From assembly GCF_000350225.1 (NCBI RefSeq), contig NW_005178987.1, positions 165,287-229,286 of the forward strand: DNA of 64,000 nt. The letters run 5' to 3'. Below, one piece after another: positions 1 to 9,688 of this stretch. This DNA is from Chondrus crispus. Lineage: Eukaryota; Rhodophyta; Florideophyceae; Gigartinales; Gigartinaceae. The notes under the pieces were generated by a model. That model was not told the DNA's origin and searched no databases. It was given only the letters and a program-made list of their open reading frames with translations. Numbering within the stretch: position 1 is the first letter of the stretch; the number at the start of each line of letters is the position of its first letter. The position numbers and the translations under genes are program-made.

Positions 1-1332
1 ACGTGCCATCGACATCGGTTTCAAGACACGCCGCACCGCAAAAAGTATTATCAACAAGATAACGAAGACGATCAGCAGCAAGTACACACCCGCCACGCGC
101 CCTTGTTCTGATATCAAGCCTGCGATTCCTTTTTCGATATTGTCGGAGAGAACGTTTTGATACTCTGCCACCTCCTCAATCTCTGTCAAAATTGCACTTG
201 CATACAGCTCACGAATTCCTGAATGCATCGCTTGGTATGGTGCGTTCATTCCGACCTGGAATGTTGTCACCAATCCCCTGACCGTTTCATTTACGTCTCC
301 TCTCTTGCCCCTCCACAAAAAAATTACCTTCTCCACTTGCTTTTGTTCCACAGTTTTCAGCTCCTCCACAAGTTCTTTGCATGACTTGCTTGAAAATGGC
401 TTGTTGCACACCCATTCCATCGATGAATATATGAAACGCTCATGAATGTATTTGGCATGATCCATTGCAGCGTTATCTCGACTTTGGAAAAGAACTCTCC
501 GAGCTCCGCCATCACTCGCGTCAAGAAATAATTCTGCCCGCAGACGAAGATGGAAAAAGGCTTCTCCAAACGTGATGTTGTGGTCAACTCCGCCTCGGTG
601 GTACCAAGACGACACTTCAATTAAGTTTGAGACATCGGTCTCTTCCGTCAAGTCTTCCTTTTCCTCGAGAAGGGAGCACGCGCTGACCATGAAATTTCTG
701 GTTTGAACACTCCTGGTCATGATTGGAGACACGCATATCCTATCTCCTGCTACTCTGCGAATGAGCCTCGCAACGCCGCGACTGGTACCTATCGGGTGCA
801 CCCCTTTGATGTTGTACGCATTCTCAGAGCTGGACACGGTGATCGGTTGTGTGAGCACAACAGCGGCGACCTCGACAACGAATAGGGCCAACGTAATTCC
901 AACGACGACAAGGGAGGCAAGGGTCTGTTGTCGGGAAGTTATTTGACGTCTGCTATTTCCTTCTTGTCGATGTAGAGAGGACAGGTGCGACCAGATGTTG
1001 CGAAAGTGTGACAGCTCATCTACTAAGCACGCATATACGACGCTTATTGGGGAGAGTCGCCGTGCTCTTCGCGTTCGCATGAGAATGACTTGCACAATCT
1101 CAGAAACGACTGCAATGAGAAAAACAGAGAGGACACCGAGCAAAAACTCTTCGGTGGGACCAACAGAACGGCGGAGCACTCCGACGAGATGAACATCCTT
1201 TACCAGGAATTTGTCATGTCCAACAATGTAAATGCCGGCGAAGACATTTTCCGAGACATTGAGGAAGTTTGGCGGGGGGCTCGGAATACCAAACAGTACT
1301 TCCTTGCCATTGTCAACATAAATGCCGCCCAT
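1..1332 (-). CDS. Partial membrane protein of unknown function (C-terminus beyond the left edge)
   Basis: An uninterrupted minus-strand frame of 444 codons starts at ATG 1330-1332 and runs off the left end of the window. Stops lie just upstream in the same frame, which supports this start unless a spliced upstream exon exists. Three hydrophobic stretches are visible: about residues 65-84, 139-162 and 413-433. The last is followed by a basic stretch (RR, then LKP), as at the cytoplasmic side of a membrane helix. The roughly 250 residues between the second and third helices are polar and contain several cysteines, so a large soluble loop between two membrane passes is inferred. I do not recognise the family. 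A sensor- or receptor-like architecture (loop, helix, cytoplasmic output domain) is possible, but the decisive C-terminal part is not in the window. It is the only frame here that looks like ordinary host coding sequence. Confidence 0.7.
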   Translation of the reverse strand, partial: MGGIYVDNGKEVLFGIPSPPPNFLNVSENVFAGIYIVGHDKFLVKDVHLVGVLRRSVGPTEEFLLGVLSVFLIAVVSEIVQVILMRTRRARRLSPISVVYACLVDELSHFRNIWSHLSSLHRQEGNSRRQITSRQQTLASLVVVGITLALFVVEVAAVVLTQPITVSSSENAYNIKGVHPIGTSRGVARLIRRVAGDRICVSPIMTRSVQTRNFMVSACSLLEEKEDLTEETDVSNLIEVSSWYHRGGVDHNITFGEAFFHLRLRAELFLDASDGGARRVLFQSRDNAAMDHAKYIHERFIYSSMEWVCNKPFSSKSCKELVEELKTVEQKQVEKVIFLWRGKRGDVNETVRGLVTTFQVGMNAPYQAMHSGIRELYASAILTEIEEVAEYQNVLSDNIEKGIAGLISEQGRVAGVYLLLIVFVILLIILFAVRRVLKPMSMAR

Positions 1333-1836
1333 GGCGTATGGTTAAGAATAAGATTCACGTCAAATATCAAATATGTTTGTTTCAACACTGATAAGCGACG
1401 TGTGAAACGGCAGGGGTCTGGAGAGCGAGGATTGCCCGGAAGTGGAAAAATGGGAGCACTCGCTGAGCAATTTCCAAACAGCAAGATGAGTGTGTGAAAA
1501 CGATCTATTGGGTGATTTCTCGCCCCTCACTGAGAAACATGAGGCTTCTACGGTGATCACGTCCGGAGAGTGAGGTAATGTTGCGGGGGACACGGCCGAA
1601 AGATGGGCAAATGACTGCGAATAACCTTCGAAGGATATTAGCATCCGAAAGATGGCCAAATGACTGCTATATACCCTTCGAAGGGTAATATTTCTGAGAA
1701 AAAATGTTGAGAAAGGAAGTAAAGCCTCCGTTACTTGCGCAGTGTATCACTTCTGAGAAGTACACGTGGAGTTTGCATGGGTGTTAGTTATGGTTGTGAC
1801 GATGCCTCTCGTGTGGTGGAACTCTCCAAACAAGTA
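1333..1836. other. Upstream region of the membrane-protein gene
   Basis: No convincing gene is seen. A minus-strand frame at 1360-1659 (99 codons) is in the same phase as the membrane-protein gene but is separated from it by stops. It could be a lost or spliced 5' exon, though nothing supports splicing directly. The stretch contains the short tandem palindromic repeat at 1596-1692. Confidence 0.4.
1596..1692. repeat. Two 49-bp tandem units with CCTTCGAAGG palindromes
   Basis: Two copies of a unit starting CCGAAAGATGG begin at 1596 and 1645. Each contains CAAATGACTGC followed by a perfect palindrome (CCTTCGAAGG at 1625-1634, extended to CCCTTCGAAGGG in the second). The repeat lies about 265-360 bp upstream of the minus-strand start at 1332, so a promoter or operator role is possible. 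That role is inference from position and symmetry only. Confidence 0.6.
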
Positions 1837-2166
1837 CAGGGGGGGTCGCGCAATAGTGCCACTTTGAGTAGTGCTTCCCACACATTAGTGCTATGCAAAA
1901 CGCCTTGGCACAGTTATCATACTTCCTACACGTGTTCATACACGTGTGCCCGCTGCATATGTCGCACAGCACGTAGCGCCGCATCACGCACAGCGGGCAC
2001 GGGATCTGCTGCTTGACTTTGGCAGAGAACATCTGGGCGGGGCGCCGCAGGGGGGGAGGGGTAGAGCGAGTGCAAGGGAGGAGAGAGCGGACAGGGGGGG
2101 AGGCAGGGACGTTCGCAGCTGTCGCCTATTGAGAGGTACAGTAGAATTCCGCTTCAAAGCCTGGCA

Positions 2167-2222
2167 TCTCTGATCGCTCGCTTCAAACAGGACATGTCCT
2201 GTTTGAAGCGAGCGATCAGAGA
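2167..2222. repeat. Perfect 56-bp palindrome
   Basis: The 56 bases read identically on both strands, centred between 2194 and 2195 (ACATGT at the centre, TCTCTGATCG at each end). There is no spacer, and symmetry stops at 2166/2223. It lies inside the small DNA transposon. It could extrude as a cruciform or mark a replication or transposition intermediate; function is unknown. Confidence 0.9.
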
Positions 2223-2693
2223 CAACTGTATGTAAATGATTGTGTTTTGGCGCTTTCAGTATAGTGCCATTCACGCAATAGTGCCATATGTCGAGGTCTG
2301 TTCCGGTATAGCACTATTGCGTGGGAACCCCTGTACCGGTCTTACTAAGAAGCCAGGACAGCACAGTAAGGACGCTGCATATGTAAGTAATGATGCAATT
2401 TTCCAGGAGGAACCTTTGGCCCATTTCAGTAAGTGTCCACATACAGTGGTCCACACCCAATAGTGCTACCCTGTGACAAGGGCTTCTAATTGGCACTATT
2501 GGGAGGGTAGCACTATACCATATTGCACTTAGAGAAGACATTGGCTTCCCCTATTGGGGTACGAAGAAGTCATTTAAGATTGATTGCCTTTCTCCCGCGC
2601 GCTCTCTTTCAATCCTACATTGATTGAAAACACGTTTCGCCTTGCTGGCCATAGTTGGTTTGTTGGAAGGGAGAGCTCAAAACATTGGTAGGG

Positions 2694-3090
2694 TGTGAAA
2701 ATACTGAGGAAAAATTAACAGAGAAATAAGCACCGACGGACGGTACCCCTTTAATCACCCTTGTCTTCCGACGAACGGAACTTTTGACCTCGAGGATGGC
2801 TGAGATTCTTCTCTGTGTGCTGCTCCCTTCTTTCCTCTACTAGGAAGTGGGGAGCTGCTTTTATACTACCCCAATACACCCGGTGATGTGCTAAATACTC
2901 CTCGTGAGGACGAATTCATCGTATCTTAAAAAGGGATCGATGAAGTCCGTAGAAAGAAGTATACAAATTAAGCTCAAATATAAAAGTGAATGGCCAAATG
3001 GCCACTCACTTACTGCATACATACATATGCAGCAACAATACTACTGTAACAAGGCAGACCCACACTTGTACGGGCGTCTTCATTTCAACA
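2694..3090 (-). repeat. Copia 3' LTR
   Basis: 397 bp, TG...CA ends. The purine-rich run AAAGTGGCGGGAA lies directly upstream on the minus strand (complement of 3091-3103) and is the likely polypurine tract. The polyprotein stop codon (3085-3087) lies a few bases inside this LTR. Confidence 0.93.
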
Positions 3091-6000
3091 TTCCCGCCAC
3101 TTTAGAGACGAACGAGGAGCAGTGCGAATAACCCATTGCTGTACTGGATTGTTGTCGAGACCAGTTCGAAGTAGGTCATCCAGGGCGCGACAGAATTTTG
3201 GCTTTGTCAAGCCATCGGCGACATTGTGCTCTGAGCGCACGAGCCCGACATTTGATATCTCATTGGCATTGTAGGCCTCTCTGGTTGCGGAAATGTCAAT
3301 CATCAATCTTCTTTCAGATGTTGAAGAAGCCTTAGTCACAACGTCGAACATTTGCTTGGAGTCGGTCCTCATCTGCAGTTGAATCTTCTTTCCGTATAGC
3401 ACTTCCAAGTCGTGTTTGGTCATGTAGGCGCAATCAAAACCTTTCGTAAAGGCATACACTTCCCCTCCAAGAATCGATCGAACAACGCGCTTGCACTTTT
3501 TGCTAGAAAAATCTAATATGTGACAATTATTCTCGGCGTCACATAGAAGAACCAAATATCCGAGTTGCGATGTCAAATCGTTGTTCGTTCCGAAGGATGC
3601 ATCAGTGTACACGCGTAGATGTAGAGTGCTGTACTGCAATTTCCCGTAGCGCAATCCCAGCGTTGGCGTTGACTTCGTTTTCTTGATTGCACTGTTGAGA
3701 AGTTTGACTGACGCCTCACTTACATTGCCTGTGGGTTCTGCCACAACTTGCGCGGCTCTGTTGGCACAACAGCTTATATCTGGACGCGTGTGCGTGGCCC
3801 AGGCAACTTCGGCACGAAAGCTGCGGTATTGATCGAACGTGGCGTCAGCGGGAACCAAGTTGAGTTTTGCAATGTAGCCCGGTTGACTAATTTTGAACAC
3901 GCCAGGATCCAAAGTTTCAATTGTACAACCGAAAAATACGAGGTCGTCCCATTTCCGCTCCCTTGACTCAAACTTCTGAAGGGTTGCGTCTGATAGCTCC
4001 TGAAATGTTTCATTTCCTGCCAACAAGCTGTCGTCCACATAAACTCCCATGCATCCTTCCGGTTCATTGTCAGGTTGGAAGCAGTTGCGATTCCCCATCG
4101 GAACTATTATGTATAAAGATGGATCGCCCAACAAAGGCGTCATTCCCAAATCCTTCTTTGCATGCTTGTCAAACGTGACCGCCCAATAGTCGCCTGCATC
4201 TCCATTTCCGTAGAGTGGCTTGAGGAGAGCAAGTACTTCATCAGATGATATTTGGAAGAACTGCAGGTCCTTCTTTTTGGGCGACACAAAAATTTCACGC
4301 GTGAGCTCTTCTTCACTCTGAAGGTAAGCTTGCCGTACGTCATGGCTGAAAATTCGATACTTCTTGACAGCGGCAAAAGACACGATGATCCTGATCGAAC
4401 GCTGACGCAGATTTGTGGTGTTATGTACAAGGAACTCTTTTTCTTTGTCTTTGTGCCCCTGTGCAACGTAACGAGCTTTAGGTGTCTCGTTGTGAGTGCC
4501 ATAATCCTTCAAAGTAAGAACGAATCTGCCTCCTAAGATATTAGCACCCTTTGACAGTTCACGTCTGTCCACCACAGTCCACGTATTTCTGTCCTTCAGA
4601 CCCTGTACTTCCGAAAACTTGGCTTGACGGAATTTCTCGTTGTCCGCAGCAGGATCGTCAGGGCACAATATTTTCGTCATGTATGCCTCGACTTCATCAG
4701 TAAAGAACTCAGAATTCTCAATCGTCTCGCCTGCAGACAGGGATATAGAGTCCATGTCCTTCCTCAAGGCAGCCAAAAGGCCGTCCAGTGCTTCAGCGTA
4801 GTCATCTGCTGAGGGAATGCGTTCAGTAGGACTCGTGACATTTGCACATTGTGCTCCGACAGTCCGGTCATCATTTTCGGGATTGTTCTGGTTCTCAATG
4901 TACAGTTTGGTCTTGTCAATAGAGAACTTTACGAATCGTCCTTTGATGTCGACGAAGACATGCTTCCCGAGGACATCGCGTACTTGATAAGGACCTGTCC
5001 ACTCATTCACAGGGGACTCACGATATACAAGTACATTGGATCCAATACACACGTCAGAGGATGTACCGACTGGTACATTTGAACGAAGTGCTGTACTGAT
5101 CCGCCGTTTGTAAATTACCCTTGCCATTCCATCTCGTGCAGCCTGCATCGCCACCATTCTTTCCTTCTGCTTGGGCAACTCAATAGTAGTGATGAGGGCA
5201 CGCGGAAAAACTCCGAAGACAAGCAACGTCGGCACTAAACCAGCGGGACCTGCTGTATCATTGACGGCCTTCACAGCGATCTGCAGGGCATAACCGTTTC
5301 CAAGGGTAGGAAAATCCTTCTTGACCTTTCGGTAGGTCGAACGTAAGTAAGAATGGTAACGCTCTCCTTCACCAAGAGCGTTATGTTCTTCAACCCCTGA
5401 AAGGGTTAGGTCGATGCCAGCCAGATGACAGAGGCCTTCCCATCGGCGAGACTTGAACTGCGGGCCTTGGTCTGCATGCATGTGTTCCGGATGTCCAACA
5501 TATGGCAGTGACCAGATACTTTGGTATGTCTGCCAAGCAGTTTCAGATGTTTCATCAGGCAGAAACGCGGCGGCGTTGAACTTGGTCTCACGATCGACAC
5601 AATGTAAGACAGGGCTACTGTCCAAGTACATGATGTCGACACATAATATGCGATTAAAGACGACTTTTTCCATTGGTAGTGAGACGCGAAAACGGCTTGG
5701 TGCGCGACTTAGCCTTTGGCAGACATCACAGCTGCTAGATATTTCCTGAAGGTCGCGGAGGTCATCAGGTGCACAACTGTTCGGGTCAGACCGTCGCATA
5801 ACTGCGTACGGTCTCTCTGCTTTTGGATGAAAGAAATGACGATGCATCTTTCTTAGTTCCTCGGTTGTGTACAGCATCTCATCGGTCCACTCCAGGAAAA
5901 GATGTCCGCGCTTCGAAATCAAAGTTACCTGCCATCCACCCAAGTCTGAAATTAGCAAATTGTGCGCAGTGTCTATGATCATCCCATGCTGGACGAGGAA

Positions 6001-7953
6001 ATCTAGTCCAATAAGGAAAGGGACATCTAGATCCACAACCTCAACTTCAGCAGCAATGAAATGATCTGCGTCGGCCGGTATGCGAATGAAGAGCGTTCCC
6101 AAACCCGTATACCTTTTCTCGCCGAACTTGTAAACTCTTTGCACGCTCGCCGTATCGACATGGAATGCTGTTCCAGAGAAATCACAGTATGCCATGGCTT
6201 GCTTCCTTCCGATTACGGACCTTTGAGCACCAGTATCGATACAGGCTCCGAGAAAAGGTGAAGCCTCCTTGTCTTCATGATTCAAGTTGACCATTACGTC
6301 CCGAGGGGACGAGCCGTCTTCGAAAACTGTGAAAAACTGGTCCTTGTCCTCGTTGGGCAGATCTTGCTCGCGTCTTTCTTCAACCGCGACAATATTGATA
6401 CTAACTTCTGCCTGCGAGAGAAGTTCGTCAAACATTTCCCTGTCAGATAGAAGTCCTGAAGTGCCCAGGGAGTCGGCTTCACTCACATTGACAGACATGT
6501 CCAGCTGGTAACAAATTTCGGCGAGCACAAGATGCACGTTACCTCCAACTTTGCCTCGCTTCTTTTCGTAGTACTCGAGCTTGTTGGCTGCGGCTTTCTT
6601 CATGTTCAGGGGCATTGGGCATTTGCTGAGGGTATGATTTCGATCATCGCAATTGAAACATCCAGCAATTGACAATGGATCGAAAGACTTAGGTACGTAC
6701 GAGCTCTTTCCGAAAGATACGGCCTTACTCCCTCGACTGTTAACAAGGGACGGAGAACGGGCATATCTTCCTTGGCCAGTGTAGAAGATTCTTTCGCTCC
6801 CGTCATTTTCAGATGCCGTCTTGTTTCGGTGCAGCGTAATATTATCGCGGAGCTTAGCGATTTCCGCTTCCTTTTCTAGCTGCAATGCATTTTCTAGCTC
6901 TCTATACAGTTCTTCGAATGTCAAGTTGTTGGTGGCAATCCTTGTTAGAGGATCCTTGGACCAGTCGAAGCCCACTACTGCTTGATGAAGAAATTCGATC
7001 TTGTGAGCTTCACCACGGTGCGATGCCGGTCCTTGGCGAGAGAGCTTGTTGATGATGTTGTGGACTTTTGCGAGAGCGTCGGAAATCTCAGCTCCATCGT
7101 CAACAAACTTCGAGATCCTTAGCGTGTTGAGATAATTCTTAACTTTGGTCTGGCGGACGGTAGAATTGTATTCCTTCTCAATTAAATCAACTGCTTGATT
7201 GAAGGACGTGGCATATCCATCAATCTTGTCCAAGTAGAATCGCTTGGCATCACCCCGGAGCATGTTGTGCATATATTGCAACTTTTGGGTGATGGAAAGG
7301 CCATAGTCACGAGCAAGTTGTTTGAACTCGTCAACGAATTCCATCCAACATTCGCCAATTGCACCGCTGAATTTCTTCTCTTTTTCCTTCAGCCTCATCG
7401 CCACGTTGTGGGCAATTTTGTCCATCGAAGAACTGCCGGAATGGCGCGACATCTCGACAGAGACAGCACCGGAGGCTGCGACTTGAGATCCGGGAGCTTG
7501 CTCACGATTTCGACGACCCGCGGCAATGATTTCTTGAACAATATCAACAGCGGCTTGTTTGTCCTCCTGCTCCTCATAAATGTTGGATGCCAGGGTCATC
7601 ATTATCCTCCGAGATGAATGCTGCAGCATTGCTGCACCACGAGTGTCTAGGAACTTACGGAGCTCGGAGTAAACGGAAGGCAAACTTCGCAATTCCTTGC
7701 TGAATAAATGGCTCGGCGGAAACATGTCGGCAATTGAGCGTAGTAGAATATCGCCACTCTCCTCGGAACTTTGCAACAGACGAATAGAAGTGATGAAGCC
7801 TTTCTGTGTATCATTCAGCCCTTGAAAAACAGTGTCAGTCAACCCTTGCATGAAAGGCGGCTCTTGAGCATCAGCCAAACCGTCCCTTGATTGTCCGGCA
7901 TCGCCTCCTGACATCTTGAAAAACACGAAGACAGTGCTCCACACCAACGGCAC
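3085..7953 (-). CDS. gag-pol: Copia polyprotein Gag-Protease-Integrase-RT-RNase H (1622 aa, intact)
   Basis: Single uninterrupted frame with domains in Ty1/copia order. Gag fills about residues 1-430, followed by a CX2CX4HX4C zinc knuckle (C432, C435, H440, C445). The aspartic protease motif DTG is at 573-575. The integrase has a His/Cys zinc site (H704-H709, C742, C745) and a DDE triad D773, D828, E864. Reverse transcriptase has D1205 in motif A and YVDD at 1305-1308. RNase H has D1451, E1498, D1531 and D1580. Integrase before RT is diagnostic of Ty1/copia. All catalytic residues are present. Met14 is an alternative start. Gag and Pol are fused in one frame, so any excess of Gag must come from another mechanism. 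The frame ends two codons inside the 3' LTR. Confidence 0.96.
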   Translation of the reverse strand: MPLVWSTVFVFFKMSGGDAGQSRDGLADAQEPPFMQGLTDTVFQGLNDTQKGFITSIRLLQSSEESGDILLRSIADMFPPSHLFSKELRSLPSVYSELRKFLDTRGAAMLQHSSRRIMMTLASNIYEEQEDKQAAVDIVQEIIAAGRRNREQAPGSQVAASGAVSVEMSRHSGSSSMDKIAHNVAMRLKEKEKKFSGAIGECWMEFVDEFKQLARDYGLSITQKLQYMHNMLRGDAKRFYLDKIDGYATSFNQAVDLIEKEYNSTVRQTKVKNYLNTLRISKFVDDGAEISDALAKVHNIINKLSRQGPASHRGEAHKIEFLHQAVVGFDWSKDPLTRIATNNLTFEELYRELENALQLEKEAEIAKLRDNITLHRNKTASENDGSERIFYTGQGRYARSPSLVNSRGSKAVSFGKSSYVPKSFDPLSIAGCFNCDDRNHTLSKCPMPLNMKKAAANKLEYYEKKRGKVGGNVHLVLAEICYQLDMSVNVSEADSLGTSGLLSDREMFDELLSQAEVSINIVAVEERREQDLPNEDKDQFFTVFEDGSSPRDVMVNLNHEDKEASPFLGACIDTGAQRSVIGRKQAMAYCDFSGTAFHVDTASVQRVYKFGEKRYTGLGTLFIRIPADADHFIAAEVEVVDLDVPFLIGLDFLVQHGMIIDTAHNLLISDLGGWQVTLISKRGHLFLEWTDEMLYTTEELRKMHRHFFHPKAERPYAVMRRSDPNSCAPDDLRDLQEISSSCDVCQRLSRAPSRFRVSLPMEKVVFNRILCVDIMYLDSSPVLHCVDRETKFNAAAFLPDETSETAWQTYQSIWSLPYVGHPEHMHADQGPQFKSRRWEGLCHLAGIDLTLSGVEEHNALGEGERYHSYLRSTYRKVKKDFPTLGNGYALQIAVKAVNDTAGPAGLVPTLLVFGVFPRALITTIELPKQKERMVAMQAARDGMARVIYKRRISTALRSNVPVGTSSDVCIGSNVLVYRESPVNEWTGPYQVRDVLGKHVFVDIKGRFVKFSIDKTKLYIENQNNPENDDRTVGAQCANVTSPTERIPSADDYAEALDGLLAALRKDMDSISLSAGETIENSEFFTDEVEAYMTKILCPDDPAADNEKFRQAKFSEVQGLKDRNTWTVVDRRELSKGANILGGRFVLTLKDYGTHNETPKARYVAQGHKDKEKEFLVHNTTNLRQRSIRIIVSFAAVKKYRIFSHDVRQAYLQSEEELTREIFVSPKKKDLQFFQISSDEVLALLKPLYGNGDAGDYWAVTFDKHAKKDLGMTPLLGDPSLYIIVPMGNRNCFQPDNEPEGCMGVYVDDSLLAGNETFQELSDATLQKFESRERKWDDLVFFGCTIETLDPGVFKISQPGYIAKLNLVPADATFDQYRSFRAEVAWATHTRPDISCCANRAAQVVAEPTGNVSEASVKLLNSAIKKTKSTPTLGLRYGKLQYSTLHLRVYTDASFGTNNDLTSQLGYLVLLCDAENNCHILDFSSKKCKRVVRSILGGEVYAFTKGFDCAYMTKHDLEVLYGKKIQLQMRTDSKQMFDVVTKASSTSERRLMIDISATREAYNANEISNVGLVRSEHNVADGLTKPKFCRALDDLLRTGLDNNPVQQWVIRTAPRSSLKWREC

Positions 7954-8379
7954 GACACCCCGTCAGCTCACCCGTTCGGAATTCACCAGGCTTTTACACC
8001 AAACACCGTTATCCGCCCCGAAGGACCGGTGGGGCTCCAGCAACGAGCTCGCCTTGGTTCAAGTCGCCAACCTAGCGTCCCCGGAAAGCCGGATCAACCG
8101 TTTCAGGTAGTAAAGCGCGTCAACGAGCAATCGCAATGTCCGTCAGCAGCCTGATAATGTGTTAGTGGATGCTTCGCTAGCGTTGGGGCTGGGCGTCGCC
8201 GTCGTCGAGACGTGGTTAATCACAAAAACCTAGTCCGCACCCTGATAATCTCGTGTCACAATCGGGCAAAAAAAATGAATGTAAAACAAGTACAGTAACT
8301 TTGGCTGTTCCAATGTTGTCGCTTATTGGCTAAGCGAGTAAATATCGTTTGAAATCCCAGTGATTCGGTAATTCATGAA
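7954..8379 (-). other. Copia 5' leader
   Basis: 426 bp between the 5' LTR and the polyprotein start. No coding frame is seen. The sequence just inside the LTR (minus strand, TTCATGAATTACC) does not begin with TGG, so no standard primer site complementary to a tRNA CCA end is obvious. Priming from an internal tRNA fragment is possible. Confidence 0.6.
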
Positions 8380-8776
8380 TGTGAAAATACTGAGGAAAAA
8401 TTAACAGAGAAATAAGCACCGACGGACGGTACCCCTTTAATCACCCTTGTCTTCCGACGAACGGAACTTTTGACCTCGAGGATGGCTGAGATTCTTCTCT
8501 GTGTGCTGCTCCCTTCTTTCCTCTACTAGGAAGTGGGGAGCTGCTTTTATACTACCCCAATACACCCGGTGATGTGCTAAATACTCCTCGTGAGGACGAA
8601 TTCATCGTATCTTAAAAAGGGATCGATGAAGTCCGTAGAAAGAAGTATACAAATTAAGCTCAAATATAAAAGTGAATGGCCAAATGGCCACTCACTTACT
8701 GCATACATACATATGCAGCAACAATACTACTGTAACAAGGCAGACCCACACTTGTACGGGCGTCTTCATTTCAACA
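8380..8776 (-). repeat. Copia 5' LTR
   Basis: 397 bp, reads the same as the 3' LTR. Starts TGTGAAAATAC and ends TTCAACA on the plus strand and is followed by the TAGGG duplication at 8777-8781. Confidence 0.93.
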
Positions 8777-8979
8777 TAGGGGGTGTCGGAATGAAGACAT
8801 TCGATGTTACAGACAGGCAGCTTGGCGACGAATGGTGGCGCCCATGACACGGCCACCCGCCGGCGCACTGCCTGCCATCTGTCCACGTGGCAGTATGATA
8901 AATGCGTGCCAAAGCACTTCACCTAGCACTATTCGGAGGGTTGCACTATTCAAAGTGGCACTATATCGCGACCCCCCTG

Positions 8980-9688
8980 TATGTTTTAACACAAACACCT
9001 CCATGTACTGTACTATTAGGAATGCTGTAAGCCCAGCACCCAAGGATGCACACTGCGCAGGAAAGGGCGCGCGCGGGACTTGCGCTTGGAGGACAGGGCG
9101 AAGCGAAGCGCGCGGCATTGCGTTTGGACGACGACGGGCCAAAGAAAGGCGCGCGGGCGGAGCTTGAACCGCAATCGGAGGCGAGCAAGGGCAGGCGCGG
9201 GCCAACGGAAGGCGCGCAAGGAGATCGTGAACCGCAAGCGGAGGACTGGGCGCAGGAATGGGCCAAGAGAAGACTGGCGGGCTACGTGCAAGGGTTGCGA
9301 TCGGGGGTAGTGGTAGTTTATAGCGAGCAGCGGGGAGTACATAAGCGGTAGTTGGGGGCGTAGAAAAAGGGGGAGGCAGGCATCGAGTGGATTTCTCGAC
9401 AAGGAGCTCAAGTGGACTCTTGAGTTTTTGACGCCTGGCCTCCCGCCGAAAGGAGGTAAAAGATTTTCTCGGCAATCACTGTGTCTCAGGACGAGCCACA
9501 ACAGTACAGTAATGACGGGACCGATAATATTTCACAATTGTTTTCCTTGTCACAAAAACGGTGAGCGCATGAAGAAACTCTGGATTTATCGTCACGGAAT
9601 CAACATTGCATTGAGTGGCCAAACGACCGAATGCAGTGTCGGGAGACCGCAAGCCGGGCTGTCCGGAGGGGTTGTTGACGCGTGGGTA
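8980..9688. other. Intertransposon stretch with 63-bp GC-rich degenerate repeats
   Basis: At about 9085-9273 a degenerate unit (GGCGCGC..., GAACCGCAA, CGGAGG, GGGCCAA) recurs with a 63-bp period; clear starts are at 9148 and 9211. Because 63 bp is 21 codons, the minus strand keeps an open Pro/Leu/Ala/Arg-rich frame (8807-9475). That frame runs into the neighbouring transposon terminus, so I do not call it a gene. The rest holds nothing recognisable. Confidence 0.5.

Larger units (their letters stand above)
2694..8776 (-). mobile_element. Complete Ty1/copia LTR retrotransposon, recent insertion
   Basis: Two 397-bp direct repeats starting TGTGAAAATAC and ending TTCAACA (2694-3090, 8380-8776) show no difference when read side by side. 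The element is flanked by a 5-bp target duplication TAGGG (2689-2693 and 8777-8781). Between the LTRs lies one long minus-strand polyprotein. Matching LTRs and an intact frame indicate a young, possibly active copy. It sits inside an older DNA transposon. Confidence 0.95.
1837..8979. mobile_element. Small non-autonomous DNA transposon, split by the copia insertion
   Basis: The left end at 1837 (CAGGGGGGGTCGCG, then ATAGTGCCACTTTGA) is mirrored by the right end at 8979 on the other strand. About 38 bp of imperfect terminal inverted repeat is readable, flanked by TA at 1835-1836 and 8980-8981. Removing copia and one TAGGG copy leaves about 1.06 kb with no transposase, so it is probably non-autonomous. 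Multiple inverted copies of a GCACTATT/AATAGTGC word lie inside (around 2265, 2316, 2440, 2490). The copy at 2316-2340 ends CCCCTGTA like a second terminus, so a shorter nested element is possible. TA duplication and CAG termini suggest the Tc1/mariner-pogo group (inference). Confidence 0.6.

Noticed and set aside
1784-2032. Cys-rich minus-strand frame (CPLC, CDIC pairs) that could look like a zinc finger
   Set aside because: It runs through the terminal inverted repeat of the small transposon and has no supporting domain around it. A remnant of a transposase zinc domain cannot be excluded but is not supported.
8807-9475. 222-codon minus-strand frame
   Set aside because: Its middle is a translation of the 63-bp GC-rich repeat and its C-terminus is the terminal repeat of the small DNA transposon, so it is unlikely to be a gene.
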